A DNA stretch of 64,000 bases from an uncultured Flavobacterium sp. (GTDB lineage: Bacteria; Bacteroidota; Bacteroidia; Flavobacteriales; Flavobacteriaceae): contig CALJVL010000006.1 in NCBI GenBank assembly GCA_937773775.1, forward strand, positions 124,001-188,000, given 5' to 3'. The notes below the pieces were generated by a model, which was given only the letters and a program-made list of their open reading frames with translations, ran no database searches and had not been told where the DNA came from. The translations under genes and the position numbers were made by a program. Within the stretch, counting starts at the first letter, position 1, and every line of letters begins with the position of its first letter. This document shows, in pieces, positions 18,200-27,031 of this stretch.

Positions 18200-19342
18200 A
18201 TGCAAAAATTTGATACTATTCGGCCATTTTTTGATGCCGAAATAAACGATGCCATATTGAAAGTGATTAATCATCCTATGATGAAGGCGTTGATGAATTT
18301 TACTTTTCCGCATGTAGAAGATTCTGTTTGGAAAGAGCAATTGAGAAAAACGCAATCTATTCGTGATTTTCAATGTAATTTTATCTATCATTCAATGCGG
18401 AAAATCATTGAAAAAAGTTCTGATGGCTTGACGACTTCTGGTTTTGAAAAATTAGAAAAGGGGAAGTCTTATTTATTTGTATCCAATCATCGAGACATAC
18501 TTTTAGACACCACCTTATTAAATACGGCATTATTTGAGCATGGCTTGGTGATGACTGCATCTGCGATAGGGGATAATTTAGTTAAAAAAGATTTTCTTAA
18601 CGTATTGGCAAAGATGAATCGGAATTTTCTGGTTCGAAGAGGCTTGACACCAAGAGAGATGTTAGAAAGTTCAAGGACATTGTCGGAATATATTCGTCAT
18701 TTGTTATTGGAGGAAAGCCGCTCCGTTTGGATTGCGCAACGTGAAGGAAGAACTAAAGACGGGAATGACGCCACGAATCCTGGGGTTCTGAAAATGGTAG
18801 GAATGGCTTCTGATGGAATAGATCTCATGGATTATTTTAAAAGCATCAAAGTAGTCCCGGTTTCACTATCCTATGAGTACGATCCTACTGACGTCCTGAA
18901 AATCCCACAATTACTGGCCGAGGCTAATAATGAAATATACATTAAGGAAAAAAACGAAGATTTTATGACGCTTCTTAGTGGTGTGATGGGACAGAAAAAA
19001 AGAATACACATGCATATTGGGGATGTGCTGGATACTGAAATTGATAAAATAAAAGAAGAATTTGATAAGCCTAATAAACAAATATTGGCCTTGGCGCAAG
19101 CAATTGATGATTCAATATTGGGTAATTATAAGTTATGGCCTACTAATTATATCGCTTATGATATTTTGAATAATAATGCTGTGTATTCCCATTTATATAC
19201 AGAAGAAGAAAAATCGCTTTTTGAGCGTAGATTAGAAATGAGAATAGATGCAGAAAACCCTATAGCGTTGCAAGGGTTGCTGTCAATGTATGCTAATCCA
19301 GTTGTTAATAAATTAAAATACCATAATGAACTCAAAGGCTAA
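18200..19342 (+). CDS. Glycerol-phosphate acyltransferase-like protein (PlsB/PlsC superfamily)
   Basis: A 380-residue acyltransferase with the N-H-R-D block at residues 96-99 (FVSNHRDILLD) and the substrate-binding block REGRTKDG near residue 182. It resembles the large 1-acyl-glycerol-phosphate acyltransferases of Bacteroidota rather than short PlsC. It probably adds an acyl chain to a glycerolipid precursor at the inner membrane, although no obvious membrane segment is present. The spacing H-R-D-I-L-L-D differs by one from the classic H-x4-D. Its last 17 bases overlap the asparaginase start, indicating translational coupling. Confidence 0.85.
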   Translation: MQKFDTIRPFFDAEINDAILKVINHPMMKALMNFTFPHVEDSVWKEQLRKTQSIRDFQCNFIYHSMRKIIEKSSDGLTTSGFEKLEKGKSYLFVSNHRDILLDTTLLNTALFEHGLVMTASAIGDNLVKKDFLNVLAKMNRNFLVRRGLTPREMLESSRTLSEYIRHLLLEESRSVWIAQREGRTKDGNDATNPGVLKMVGMASDGIDLMDYFKSIKVVPVSLSYEYDPTDVLKIPQLLAEANNEIYIKEKNEDFMTLLSGVMGQKKRIHMHIGDVLDTEIDKIKEEFDKPNKQILALAQAIDDSILGNYKLWPTNYIAYDILNNNAVYSHLYTEEEKSLFERRLEMRIDAENPIALQGLLSMYANPVVNKLKYHNELKG

Positions 19343-20354
19343 AATACTTTTATTGTATACCGGCGGTACCATAGGGATGCGCAAAGACTTTGATACCGGT
19401 GCCCTAAAAGCATTTAATTTTAGCAAGTTATTGAATAGGATTCCTGAATTGAAACAATTGGAGTGCGAGATTGAAACCATTTCATTTGAGGAGCCGATTG
19501 ATTCGTCTAACATGAACCCTCAAGAGTGGGCTAAAATAGCTTCTATTATTGGAGAGAATTATTCAGGATTTGATGGGTTCGTAGTATTGCACGGCTCAGA
19601 CACGATGTCTTACTCAGCTTCTGCATTGAGTTTTATGCTAGAGAACTTATCAAAACCAGTTGTATTCACAGGTTCTCAATTGCCAATAGGAGATTTACGT
19701 ACCGACGCCAAAGAAAACTTGATTACGGCTATCCAAATTGCTTCTTTACGAGAAAACGGTCAGGCAGTTGTTACTGAGGTTTGTCTTTATTTTGAGTACA
19801 AATTGTATAGGGGAAACAGAACAACCAAAATTAATGCGGAGCACTTTAAGGCATTCACTTCACCAAACTATCCTGAATTAGTGGAGTCTGGTGTCAACCT
19901 AAAGATCAGACGCGAATTGTTGTTGCCGATACAGAAAAGCAAAGAATTAACAGTTCACGAAAACTTAGATAATAACGTAGTTATAGTTAAAATGTTTCCT
20001 GGAATGAGTGAAATAGTTTTAGCTGCAATTCTGGATATCCAGAACTTAAAAGGAATTGTACTTGAAACTTATGGTTCTGGAAATGCGCCTACAGAAGAGT
20101 GGTTTATATCTCTACTTGTCAAGGCTATAAACAAAGGTTTGTATATTATTAATGTAACTCAATGTTCTGCCGGTAGTGTAAACATGGGGCAATATGAAAC
20201 TAGTACTTCGATGAAAGAGATAGGTGTCATCTCTGGCAAGGATATTACGACAGAAGCGGCAATTACAAAACTGATGTATCTATTGGGCCAGAATATAGCT
20301 GCGATCGAGTTTAAAATGATCTTTGAAACATCTTTGCGAGGAGAAATGATATAA
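19326..20354 (+). CDS. ansA: Type I L-asparaginase
   Basis: A 342-residue enzyme with both catalytic blocks: LLYTGGTIGM near residues 9-18 and HGSDTM near 91-96 (HGTDTM in most relatives). There is no signal peptide, so it is the cytoplasmic low-affinity type. It hydrolyses asparagine to aspartate and ammonia. It overlaps the acyltransferase gene by 17 bases. Confidence 0.94.
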   Translation: MNSKAKILLLYTGGTIGMRKDFDTGALKAFNFSKLLNRIPELKQLECEIETISFEEPIDSSNMNPQEWAKIASIIGENYSGFDGFVVLHGSDTMSYSASALSFMLENLSKPVVFTGSQLPIGDLRTDAKENLITAIQIASLRENGQAVVTEVCLYFEYKLYRGNRTTKINAEHFKAFTSPNYPELVESGVNLKIRRELLLPIQKSKELTVHENLDNNVVIVKMFPGMSEIVLAAILDIQNLKGIVLETYGSGNAPTEEWFISLLVKAINKGLYIINVTQCSAGSVNMGQYETSTSMKEIGVISGKDITTEAAITKLMYLLGQNIAAIEFKMIFETSLRGEMI

Positions 20355-20364
20355 TATAGCTTTT

Positions 20365-20372
20365 TACTTTTG
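20365..20372 (+). promoter_or_regulatory. -7 box upstream of tRNA-Ser
   Basis: TACTTTTG (TAnnTTTG) 44 bases before the mature tRNA start, just beyond the asparaginase stop. Confidence 0.45.
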
Positions 20373-20415
20373 TAAGTCAGTTTTTTGTGTGTTATTTGCA
20401 TCCTGAAACAAAAAT

Positions 20416-20501
20416 AGAGAGGTGGCCGAGTGGCTGAAGGCGCACGCTTGGAAAGCGTGTATACGGCAACCGTATCGAGGGTTCGAATCCCTTTCTCTCT
20501 A
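20416..20501 (+). tRNA. tRNA-Ser (anticodon GGA)
   Basis: An 86-base cloverleaf. The acceptor stem pairs AGAGAGG (20416-20422) with TCTCTCT (20494-20500). A type II D arm (GGCCGAGTGGCTGAAGGC) is followed by an anticodon arm with loop CTTGGAAAG, giving anticodon GGA. The long variable arm ATACGGCAACCGTAT is characteristic of serine tRNAs, and the T arm is GAGGGTTCGAATCCCTT. CCA is not encoded. It reads UCC and UCU codons. Confidence 0.95.
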
Positions 20502-20511
20502 CTTCAAATTT

Positions 20512-20549
20512 AAAACCCCAACCACTTGTAAAAAGTGCTTGGGGTTTTA
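20512..20549 (+). terminator. Intrinsic terminator after tRNA-Ser
   Basis: AAAACCCCAA (20512-20521) pairs with TTGGGGTTTT (20539-20548). An inner CACTT/AAGTG stem extends the hairpin. Confidence 0.8.
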
Positions 20550-20630
20550 TCTTTTTAATAATAGTCTAGTAGCGTTAATTCACCGTAGATGTTTTTTGAT
20601 CTGATTAGTGACGGCGAGCCTTCAAAATCT

Positions 20631-20638
20631 TATATTTG
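20631..20638 (+). promoter_or_regulatory. -7 box of the PorT-family gene
   Basis: TATATTTG, a perfect TAnnTTTG, 47 bases before the first ATG at 20686. Confidence 0.55.
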
Positions 20639-20685
20639 CGCAACAGTGTATAACAATAGGGATAAAAAAATAATCCAGGACTATA

Positions 20686-21417
20686 ATGGAGCATTCATTA
20701 AATAAAAATAATATTATGCGGTCAATCTTAAGCTGTTTACTTTTAATGGTTTTTTTTAATGGTTATTCGCAGAAAACCGATACAATTCAAGATGGAGAAG
20801 CGATGAAAATCGATTCTCTATACAGAGAAGATCAGTTCTATTTTGGTTTTACGTATAATACTTTACAAGGTAAACCTGTTGGCTTGTCGCAAAACAAGTT
20901 TAGTGTTGGTCTTTCGGCAGGTTTCCTCAGGGATATGCCAATAAACGGAGATAGGACTTTAGCAATCGCTACAGGTCTCGGTTTTTCTTATAACAACTAC
21001 AATCAAAATCTTTTTATATCTGAGTCGGGACAAACTCCAGTGTATTCCATTATTGACTCTAAAGCGGCTTATAGCAAAAATAAGTTCAAACAATTATTGA
21101 TTGATGTGCCTATCGAATTCAGATGGAGAACATCAACGTATGAAAGTCATAAGTTTTGGAGAATTTATGGCGGGTTTAAATTTAGTTATCTGATGTACAA
21201 CAAATCTGTTTTTACCGATACCGAAAGTAAAATAGTTGTTTTAAACAATAAGGATTTTAATAAGGTGCTCTATGGGCTTTATATTTCAGCAGGTTATAAT
21301 ACAATAAATGTGTATGCTCAGTACGGATTGAATTCGCTTTTCAAATCGGCGAAAATCGAAGGTGAAAGCATAAATATGAAGGCGCTTAACATTGGGGTGA
21401 TTTTTTACATCTTATAG
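20686..21417 (+). CDS. PorT-family outer-membrane beta-barrel protein
   Basis: A 243-residue protein with a signal peptide after residue 11 (MRSILSCLLLMVFFNGYSQ) and alternating amphipathic strands (FYFGFTYN, FSVGLSAGF, GLGFSYNNY, FRWRTS, GLYISAGYN, AQYGLNS). This fits the eight-stranded PorT/outer-membrane-protein-beta-barrel group. Two starts are possible, 20686 and 20716; the second gives a more ordinary signal peptide. I cannot say whether it is the true type IX secretion PorT, because no other secretion gene is nearby. Its end overlaps the convergent membrane gene by 6 bases. Confidence 0.7.
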   Translation: MEHSLNKNNIMRSILSCLLLMVFFNGYSQKTDTIQDGEAMKIDSLYREDQFYFGFTYNTLQGKPVGLSQNKFSVGLSAGFLRDMPINGDRTLAIATGLGFSYNNYNQNLFISESGQTPVYSIIDSKAAYSKNKFKQLLIDVPIEFRWRTSTYESHKFWRIYGGFKFSYLMYNKSVFTDTESKIVVLNNKDFNKVLYGLYISAGYNTINVYAQYGLNSLFKSAKIEGESINMKALNIGVIFYIL

Positions 21418-22041
21418 CCATAAGAACAGTAGTAATATTTGCGGGATACTGCCTAAGAGAACTCCTATGATTAATTCTGTACTTGTATGGGCTTTCATCA
21501 CTAATCGCGAAGAAGCCACAAAACCATTCATCAGTATTAGGAATAGTATTAAAGCGATATTTTGCGTTTTGTAATGCAATGTGAGGCCGAAAGCAAATAG
21601 GGTCAACGCACTTATCCCCATCATATGTAGACTAGCCTTTTTCTTAACGAATAGAAGCAGCAGTGCTATCAGTGTGCTGAATAATGCCCCTAACAAGAAA
21701 AAATGCAACTCTATATAGCGTTCAACTGTGATGGTATGCCGAACCAAGAGTATAATTAAAAAGCATTGGATGAGTAAAGGTAACTTGCGCTCAGATAGTG
21801 CTGGAGCCATAATGGAACCAATCTTCCCTGAATAACGCAGTATAAAAAAAAACAGTAATGGAATTAGTATTGTAATAATTGCAATCTGGGCTAATACAAG
21901 GTATTTTTCTTGATTTCCTAAATTGGAATTATTTAAAAGAAGATAATATAAAGTAGCATAAACCGGAATAAATACTGGATGAAAAACATATGAAAATAAG
22001 GGCAGTAATTTTTTCAAGACCTCTTTAATTGATTTAGTCAC
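21412..22041 (-). CDS. Integral membrane protein with PAP2-like C-terminal motif
   Basis: A 209-residue protein with about six hydrophobic helices. Near the C-terminus the sequence SSRLVMKAHTSTELIIGVLLG resembles the third PAP2 phosphatase motif (S-R-x5-H-x3-E/D), but the first two motifs (K-x6-RP and PSGH) are missing. It is probably a degenerate relative of lipid phosphatases conserved in Bacteroidota. A phosphatase function is doubtful. It converges on the PorT-family gene with a 6-base overlap. Confidence 0.65.
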   Translation of the reverse strand: MTKSIKEVLKKLLPLFSYVFHPVFIPVYATLYYLLLNNSNLGNQEKYLVLAQIAIITILIPLLFFFILRYSGKIGSIMAPALSERKLPLLIQCFLIILLVRHTITVERYIELHFFLLGALFSTLIALLLLFVKKKASLHMMGISALTLFAFGLTLHYKTQNIALILFLILMNGFVASSRLVMKAHTSTELIIGVLLGSIPQILLLFLWL

Positions 22042-22192
22042 GCAAATATAAGGAATATGAAAAAAATAGAGTCTTAATTATTTTCTTGATTGAAGATAGA
22101 GTTGAAAGAAAGGCTCGTTTTTTAATAGGCTTTGAGCTTCTGCCAATTCGTAAATTCTTTACGCACAGTACTTACATTTTAAAAAGAAGTGT

Positions 22193-22200
22193 TATTTTTG
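22193..22200 (+). promoter_or_regulatory. -7 box upstream of murF-alr
   Basis: TATTTTTG (TAnnTTTG) about 98 bases before the ATG at 22299, implying a leader of roughly 90 bases. Confidence 0.4.
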
Positions 22201-22298
22201 AGGAAGTTTCGTAGAGGTAATTTTATTTAAAAAAGCTAAATATCTGAAACTACTTTTTAAATCTTATAACAAATTAGCGTTTATCGCATTCCCTATAA

Positions 22299-24743
22299 AT
22301 GAGCATATCACTAAAACATATTATTCCAGTTCTTAATGCCCAATGGATTGGAAATAGTTCGCCAGCAGAAGTGGACACCGTTTCTATCGACAGTCGTTCA
22401 TTGCAAAACACTTCCCACAGCTTGTTTTTTGCCTTGGTTGGGCCCAATAATGATGCCCATGTTTTTATTGCTGATCTTATTGAGATTGGAGTGCAGAATT
22501 TTGTGGTGACCTATATCCCTGCAGAATGTAAAGGAAAAGCAAATTTTATTGTGGTAGAAAACACACTGGACGCATTACAGCAGTTTGCAGCTTATTATCG
22601 CAGTCTTTTTGAATTCCCAGTAATTGGTTTGACCGGAAGCAACGGTAAGACAATTGTAAAGGAATGGCTTAACTTCTTGTTGAGTCCCGATTTTAACGTG
22701 ATTAGAAGTCCAAAAAGTTATAATTCGCAGGTAGGTGTTCCCTTGTCTGTACTTGCAATTAATGAAAAGCACAACCTTGGGATTTTTGAAGCGGGAATTT
22801 CTACAGTTAGTGAAATGGAAAAGCTAGAAGCGGTCATTAAACCCACAATCGGAATCCTCACTAACATTGGTTCTTCACATGATGAAGGCTTCAGGAATTT
22901 AGAACAAAAAATAAAAGAAAAACAACTTCTTTTTAAGTATGCGGAGGTGATTATTTATCAAAAAAATGATCTTGTAGACAAATGTATGTTGCCAAAAACA
23001 AAAACATTTAGCTGGAGTTTTGATAAAGAAGCTGCTGATGTTTTTGTATTCAAAAAAGAGACGCTAAATCAGAGCACGACGCTGCACTATAAATTCAAAG
23101 GAAACATATATAAATTGAATATTCCGTTTCAGGACAAGGCATCAATAGAAAATGCTATTTCCTGTTTAATGTTGCTGTTATATTTTAACTATGACAGTGT
23201 GACAATTCAGTCCAGAATGTTATTGCTGTTTCCTGTTGAAATGCGTTTGAAAGTCAAAACTGGAATCAATAATTGCAGTCTTATTGATGACAGTTATAGC
23301 TCCGATTTTCAGTCTTTAAAAATAGCGCTTGATTTCCTAGAGAGTCAAAAGCAGTTTCAAAGTAAGACGGTTATTCTATCTGATATTTTTCAAAGTGGCT
23401 TATCTAATGAGGAGTTGTATTCGAAGGTGTCACAGTTGATTGTTTCCAATAATATTAGCCGTGTAATTGGGATAGGTGAAACCATTTCTAAATTCGCTGA
23501 TAAATTTGCCAACTGCATCACATTCAAGAGCACAGCTGAATTTGTTTCTAATTTCGAAAAGCTAGATTTTGCCAATGAGACCATTTTGATAAAAGGAGCG
23601 CGGTCTTTTGAATTTGAGGAAATCGTTTATTTACTTGAAGAGAAGACGCATGAAACCGTCCTTGAAATAAATTTGAACGCAATCAGTTATAATCTAAATT
23701 TTTTCAAATCAAAGCTGAAACCGAACGTTAAAATCATGGTGATGGTAAAAGCATTTGGCTACGGCAACGGCGGACTTGAAATTGCCAAATTACTAGTACA
23801 CCATAAAGTAGATTATTTAGGTGTGGCTTTCGCCGATGAAGGAATTTCGCTAAGAAACGGAGGGATCCATCTGCCTATCATGGTGCTAAACCCAGAGAAT
23901 ACTAGTTTTTCGGCTATCATCCAACATCAATTGGAACCAGAAATATATTGTTTGAAAGGCTTGCATGCTTTTTTAAAAATCGCCAAACACAAAAACCTTA
24001 AGCGCTTCCCTATTCATATTAAATTGGATACTGGGATGCACCGTTTGGGTTTTGAAGAGGATACCGTTAATGAGCTTATCGCCACTCTAAAAGGAAATGA
24101 AACTGTGGAGATAAGAAGTGTTTTATCTCATTTGGCCACAAGTGACGATTTGAAGCATCGAGACTTCACTATTTCACAGATACGTTTGTTCGATAAATTA
24201 TCGTCAAATATCATTGCTGAATTGGGAATAAACCCCATTCGTCATATTTTGAATACTTCGGGAATCAGTAACTACCCTGATGCACAATATAATATGGTTC
24301 GTTTGGGAATAGGGCTATATGGCGTCTCGAATGATCCCGCAGAGCAAAAGTATTTAGAAAATGTGGGTACCTTGAAATCGGTCATTTCCCAAATCAGAAG
24401 CATTTCTGCGGGGGAGAGTGTAGGTTATGGACGGAAATTCATGGCGGATAAAACGACCAAAGTCGCGACGATCCCAATTGGTTATGCCGACGGGATCTCG
24501 AGGGCTTGGGGAAATGGAGTTGGGTTTGTTAACATCAAGGACAAGAAAGCAAAAGTTCTGGGAAGCATCTGTATGGACATGTTGATGGTCGATGTAACTG
24601 AAATTGATTGTACCGAAGGAGATCGTGTAATTATTTTTGGCGAAAGCCCAACGGTGTCTTATATAGCTAAAAAACTCAATACAATACCCTATGAGATTCT
24701 AACGAGCATCGCGCAGCGGGTAAAACGTGTTTTTTATCGATAA
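22299..24743 (+). CDS. murF-alr: MurF-alanine racemase fusion
   Basis: An 814-residue bifunctional protein. The N-terminal half is a Mur ligase with an ATP loop (GLTGSNGKT, residues 108-116), a central ligase domain and a C-terminal domain to about residue 450. The C-terminal half is a PLP alanine racemase with the Schiff-base lysine in VMVKAFGYGNG (about residue 485) and the catalytic tyrosine in SVGYGRKF. Alr makes D-alanine and MurF attaches D-Ala-D-Ala to the muramyl tripeptide, so the fusion links supply and use. This fusion is standard in Bacteroidota. In MurF the usual T after GNGK(T) is followed by I-V rather than T-T. Confidence 0.95.
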   Translation: MSISLKHIIPVLNAQWIGNSSPAEVDTVSIDSRSLQNTSHSLFFALVGPNNDAHVFIADLIEIGVQNFVVTYIPAECKGKANFIVVENTLDALQQFAAYYRSLFEFPVIGLTGSNGKTIVKEWLNFLLSPDFNVIRSPKSYNSQVGVPLSVLAINEKHNLGIFEAGISTVSEMEKLEAVIKPTIGILTNIGSSHDEGFRNLEQKIKEKQLLFKYAEVIIYQKNDLVDKCMLPKTKTFSWSFDKEAADVFVFKKETLNQSTTLHYKFKGNIYKLNIPFQDKASIENAISCLMLLLYFNYDSVTIQSRMLLLFPVEMRLKVKTGINNCSLIDDSYSSDFQSLKIALDFLESQKQFQSKTVILSDIFQSGLSNEELYSKVSQLIVSNNISRVIGIGETISKFADKFANCITFKSTAEFVSNFEKLDFANETILIKGARSFEFEEIVYLLEEKTHETVLEINLNAISYNLNFFKSKLKPNVKIMVMVKAFGYGNGGLEIAKLLVHHKVDYLGVAFADEGISLRNGGIHLPIMVLNPENTSFSAIIQHQLEPEIYCLKGLHAFLKIAKHKNLKRFPIHIKLDTGMHRLGFEEDTVNELIATLKGNETVEIRSVLSHLATSDDLKHRDFTISQIRLFDKLSSNIIAELGINPIRHILNTSGISNYPDAQYNMVRLGIGLYGVSNDPAEQKYLENVGTLKSVISQIRSISAGESVGYGRKFMADKTTKVATIPIGYADGISRAWGNGVGFVNIKDKKAKVLGSICMDMLMVDVTEIDCTEGDRVIIFGESPTVSYIAKKLNTIPYEILTSIAQRVKRVFYR

Positions 24744-24831
24744 AACGTTAGTATTAATGGGGGAAATTTTTTATTGTATTAGAAATGTAATAACTTAGAT
24801 ACTCAAATTAAATCAATCTAAACAATAATTT

Positions 24832-25254
24832 ATGGGATTTTTTAGCGATTTTAGAACATCTTTAATGAAAGGTGACGTGTTAAGTTTGGCGACGGCCGTT
24901 GTAATCGGTGGTGCTTTTGGTAGAATTGTAACGTCTGTAGTTAATGACATTATCATGCCTATTATAGGTTTATTAACTGGCGGAATAGATTTCACGCAGA
25001 AATTCATCAGTCTCGACGGTATAAAATATGAGGATTTGGATGCGGCGCAAAAAGCTGGTGCAGCTGTTATCACGTATGGAAATCTAGTTCAGGCCACCAT
25101 CAATTTTGTCATAATCGCATTTTTTGTATTTGTAATACTGAGAGCCGCCGAGAAAACAAAAAAGAAAGAAATAGTTGTTGCTGCAGCTGTAGCTCCTGCT
25201 GGACCAACTCAAGAAGAGCTACTGATACAAATTAGGGATTTATTGAAAAAATGA
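24832..25254 (+). CDS. mscL: Large-conductance mechanosensitive channel
   Basis: A 140-residue protein with two membrane helices (about residues 15-45 and 76-102) and a charged C-terminal helix ([15 protein letters not shown]). The TM1 block [20 protein letters not shown] is diagnostic of MscL. It forms a homopentamer that opens at high membrane tension during hypo-osmotic shock. It has its own terminator. Confidence 0.96.
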   Translation: MGFFSDFRTSLMKGDVLSLATAVVIGGAFGRIVTSVVNDIIMPIIGLLTGGIDFTQKFISLDGIKYEDLDAAQKAGAAVITYGNLVQATINFVIIAFFVFVILRAAEKTKKKEIVVAAAVAPAGPTQEELLIQIRDLLKK

Positions 25255-25305
25255 TACCGCTAAACTATATATTCTGATTTATCCTGAAGTAATCTCAGGA
25301 CTAAG

Positions 25306-25333
25306 CCGCTTCTTAATTGAGGCGGTTTTTCTT
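25306..25333 (+). terminator. Intrinsic terminator after mscL
   Basis: CCGCTTC (25306-25312) pairs with GAGGCGG (25319-25325), followed by TTTTTCTTTTTT. Confidence 0.75.
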
Positions 25334-25431
25334 TTTTCAGGAGCGAAAAGAAGTTGCTTGTTCTTTTGGCATCCAATCGCATACGATATTTTGTGTTGTT
25401 TGTAACATTTTGTTATTTTTTGTAAACACTC

Positions 25432-25461
25432 TTGTTTTGATTTGGATATTACTTACTTTTG
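25432..25461 (+). promoter_or_regulatory. Promoter of asd
   Basis: TTG (25432-25434), 19-base spacer, then TACTTTTG (25454-25461): a full match to the Bacteroidota TTG / TAnnTTTG layout, 36 bases before the ATG. Confidence 0.7.
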
Positions 25462-25497
25462 TACTTCGAAATAAGTTTTCAATATTAAAAACATAGT

Positions 25498-26487
25498 ATG
25501 AGAATAGCAGTTGTAGGTGCTACCGGAATGGTTGGCGAAGTAATGTTAAAAGTATTGGCAGAAAGGAACTTTCCTATTACAGAATTAATCCCAGTAGCTT
25601 CTGAGAGATCAGTTGGGAAAGAAATAGACTTTAAAGGAAAAAAATATAAGGTTGTTGGTATGCAAACTGCCGTAGACATGAAAGCTGATATTGCCTTGTT
25701 TTCTGCCGGAGGAGATACTTCGCTAGAATGGGCTCCAAAATTTGCAGCAGCCGGAACTACCGTTATAGATAATTCATCCGCTTGGAGAATGGATCCCACT
25801 AAAAAATTAGTCGTTCCAGAAATCAATGCAACAGAATTGACAAAAGAAGATAAAATTATTGCAAACCCTAATTGCTCTACTATTCAAATGGTATTGGTCT
25901 TGGCACCTCTGCATAAGAAATACAATATTAAACGTGTTATTGTTTCTACCTACCAATCCATCACTGGAACGGGAGTAAAGGCAGTACAACAGTTAGAAAA
26001 CGAATATGCAGGCGTTAAAGGGGAGATGGCTTACAAATATCCAATTCACAGAAATGCAATTCCACAATGTGATTCGTTTGAAGAAAACGGATATACGAAG
26101 GAGGAAATGAAACTGGTTCGCGAGACCCAAAAAATTCTTGGGGACAAAACGATTGCTGTTACTGCAACTGCTGTTCGTGTCCCTATTGTAGGAGGGCATA
26201 GCGAAGCTGTAAATGTTGAGTTTACGAATGAGTTTGAGGTTTCAGACATTCAAAACTTATTACATCATACAGATGGTGTAGTAGTTCAAGATAACAATGA
26301 CACCTATACTTATCCAATGCCAATCTATGCTCAGGGTAAAGATGATGTTTTTGTAGGTAGAATTCGTCGTGACGAAAGCCAGCCTAAAACCCTGAATATG
26401 TGGATTGTTGCTGATAATTTGAGAAAAGGTGCTGCAACAAATACCGTCCAGATCGCTGAATACCTTATAGCTTCAAAACTAGTTTAA
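25498..26487 (+). CDS. asd: Aspartate-semialdehyde dehydrogenase
   Basis: A 329-residue enzyme. The NADP-binding loop GATGMVGEV is at residues 8-16 and the catalytic cysteine is C126 in NPNCSTIQM. It reduces aspartyl phosphate to aspartate semialdehyde, the branch point for lysine/diaminopimelate, threonine and methionine. It has its own promoter. The terminator hairpin after it overlaps the promoter region of the next gene. Confidence 0.97.
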   Translation: MRIAVVGATGMVGEVMLKVLAERNFPITELIPVASERSVGKEIDFKGKKYKVVGMQTAVDMKADIALFSAGGDTSLEWAPKFAAAGTTVIDNSSAWRMDPTKKLVVPEINATELTKEDKIIANPNCSTIQMVLVLAPLHKKYNIKRVIVSTYQSITGTGVKAVQQLENEYAGVKGEMAYKYPIHRNAIPQCDSFEENGYTKEEMKLVRETQKILGDKTIAVTATAVRVPIVGGHSEAVNVEFTNEFEVSDIQNLLHHTDGVVVQDNNDTYTYPMPIYAQGKDDVFVGRIRRDESQPKTLNMWIVADNLRKGAATNTVQIAEYLIASKLV

Positions 26488-26508
26488 TCCAGAAGAATAC
26501 TTTAATTT

Positions 26509-26550
26509 AAACCATCTGTAGTAACAATTTGTTAAAACAGATGGTTTTTT
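26509..26550 (+). terminator. Intrinsic terminator after asd
   Basis: AAACCATCTGT (26509-26519) pairs with ACAGATGGTTT (26537-26547), followed by a T-run. Its loop holds a small palindrome TAACA-ATT-TGTTA (26522-26534). It sits only 13 bases before the -7 box of the next gene. Confidence 0.8.
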
Positions 26551-26562
26551 TTAGGTTTTTCT

Positions 26563-26570
26563 TACTTTTG
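26563..26570 (+). promoter_or_regulatory. -7 box set 6 bases before a start codon (cassette 1)
   Basis: TACTTTTG (TAnnTTTG) ends at 26570 and the ATG is at 26577. Transcription from this box would start at or next to the ATG, so the mRNA would be leaderless. The same layout recurs in cassette 2. Confidence 0.55.
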
Positions 26571-26576
26571 TTGCAA

Positions 26577-26933
26577 ATGAAAAAGAAACAACTCACAATT
26601 AGTCTTTCTTTGGCAGTAACTGTATTGTTTTCGATACTGTTGCAGTCGCTTCACACCTATGGGCATTTTGTGAAACAATTTTCACAAACAGAATGCCACC
26701 ATAAGTACAACCTTACCGGAGCAGAGATTTCGCATAGTCATCATCACAATTTTGATGACTGTAAGGTCTGTCACTTCACATTTGGCTCCTATATTTCTCC
26801 AGTCGAATTCGCTTATAAACTGAATGAAAATTTCGCAAAGCCTCTTTATTTTCTAGAAACAAAAGACAGCATTATTTCATTTTCTGGAAGCTTGTATTCC
26901 CACCGTGGTCCACCAGTAGATAACTTGGGCTAA
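26577..26933 (+). CDS. Small exported His/Cys-rich protein, cassette 1
   Basis: A 118-residue protein with an N-terminal hydrophobic segment (about 6-24) serving as signal peptide or anchor. Potential metal ligands are H26, H30, C40, H41, H42, H53, H55-H57, C62, C65 and H66. The C-terminus is S-H-R-G-P-P. It is a clear relative of the gene at 35142: H26, H30 and C40 occupy identical positions, and both have a D/T-C-x-x-C and an R-G-P-P end. The layout recalls DUF2946-type proteins found near metal receptors in Proteobacteria. The frame is open from 26529, but the start is set at 26577 by the promoter box. A TonB receptor follows after 98 bases. Confidence 0.75.
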   Translation: MKKKQLTISLSLAVTVLFSILLQSLHTYGHFVKQFSQTECHHKYNLTGAEISHSHHHNFDDCKVCHFTFGSYISPVEFAYKLNENFAKPLYFLETKDSIISFSGSLYSHRGPPVDNLG

Positions 26934-27031
26934 CTTTTAGCCGCCATCACTTCTTTTTATTTACTAAATAGTCCACTCTCGGCTTCATTTTCTCTGGAAG
27001 GGGGCAGGGACGGACAATACAATCATTTTCA

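Noticed and set aside
20422..20604. A 60-residue open frame overlapping the tRNA-Ser gene
   Set aside because: It is read through the cloverleaf and the terminator and has no coding character.
20686..21417. Calling this the type IX secretion component PorT
   Set aside because: The fold matches, but no other secretion gene is nearby and PorT-family barrels are numerous. Only the family name was kept.
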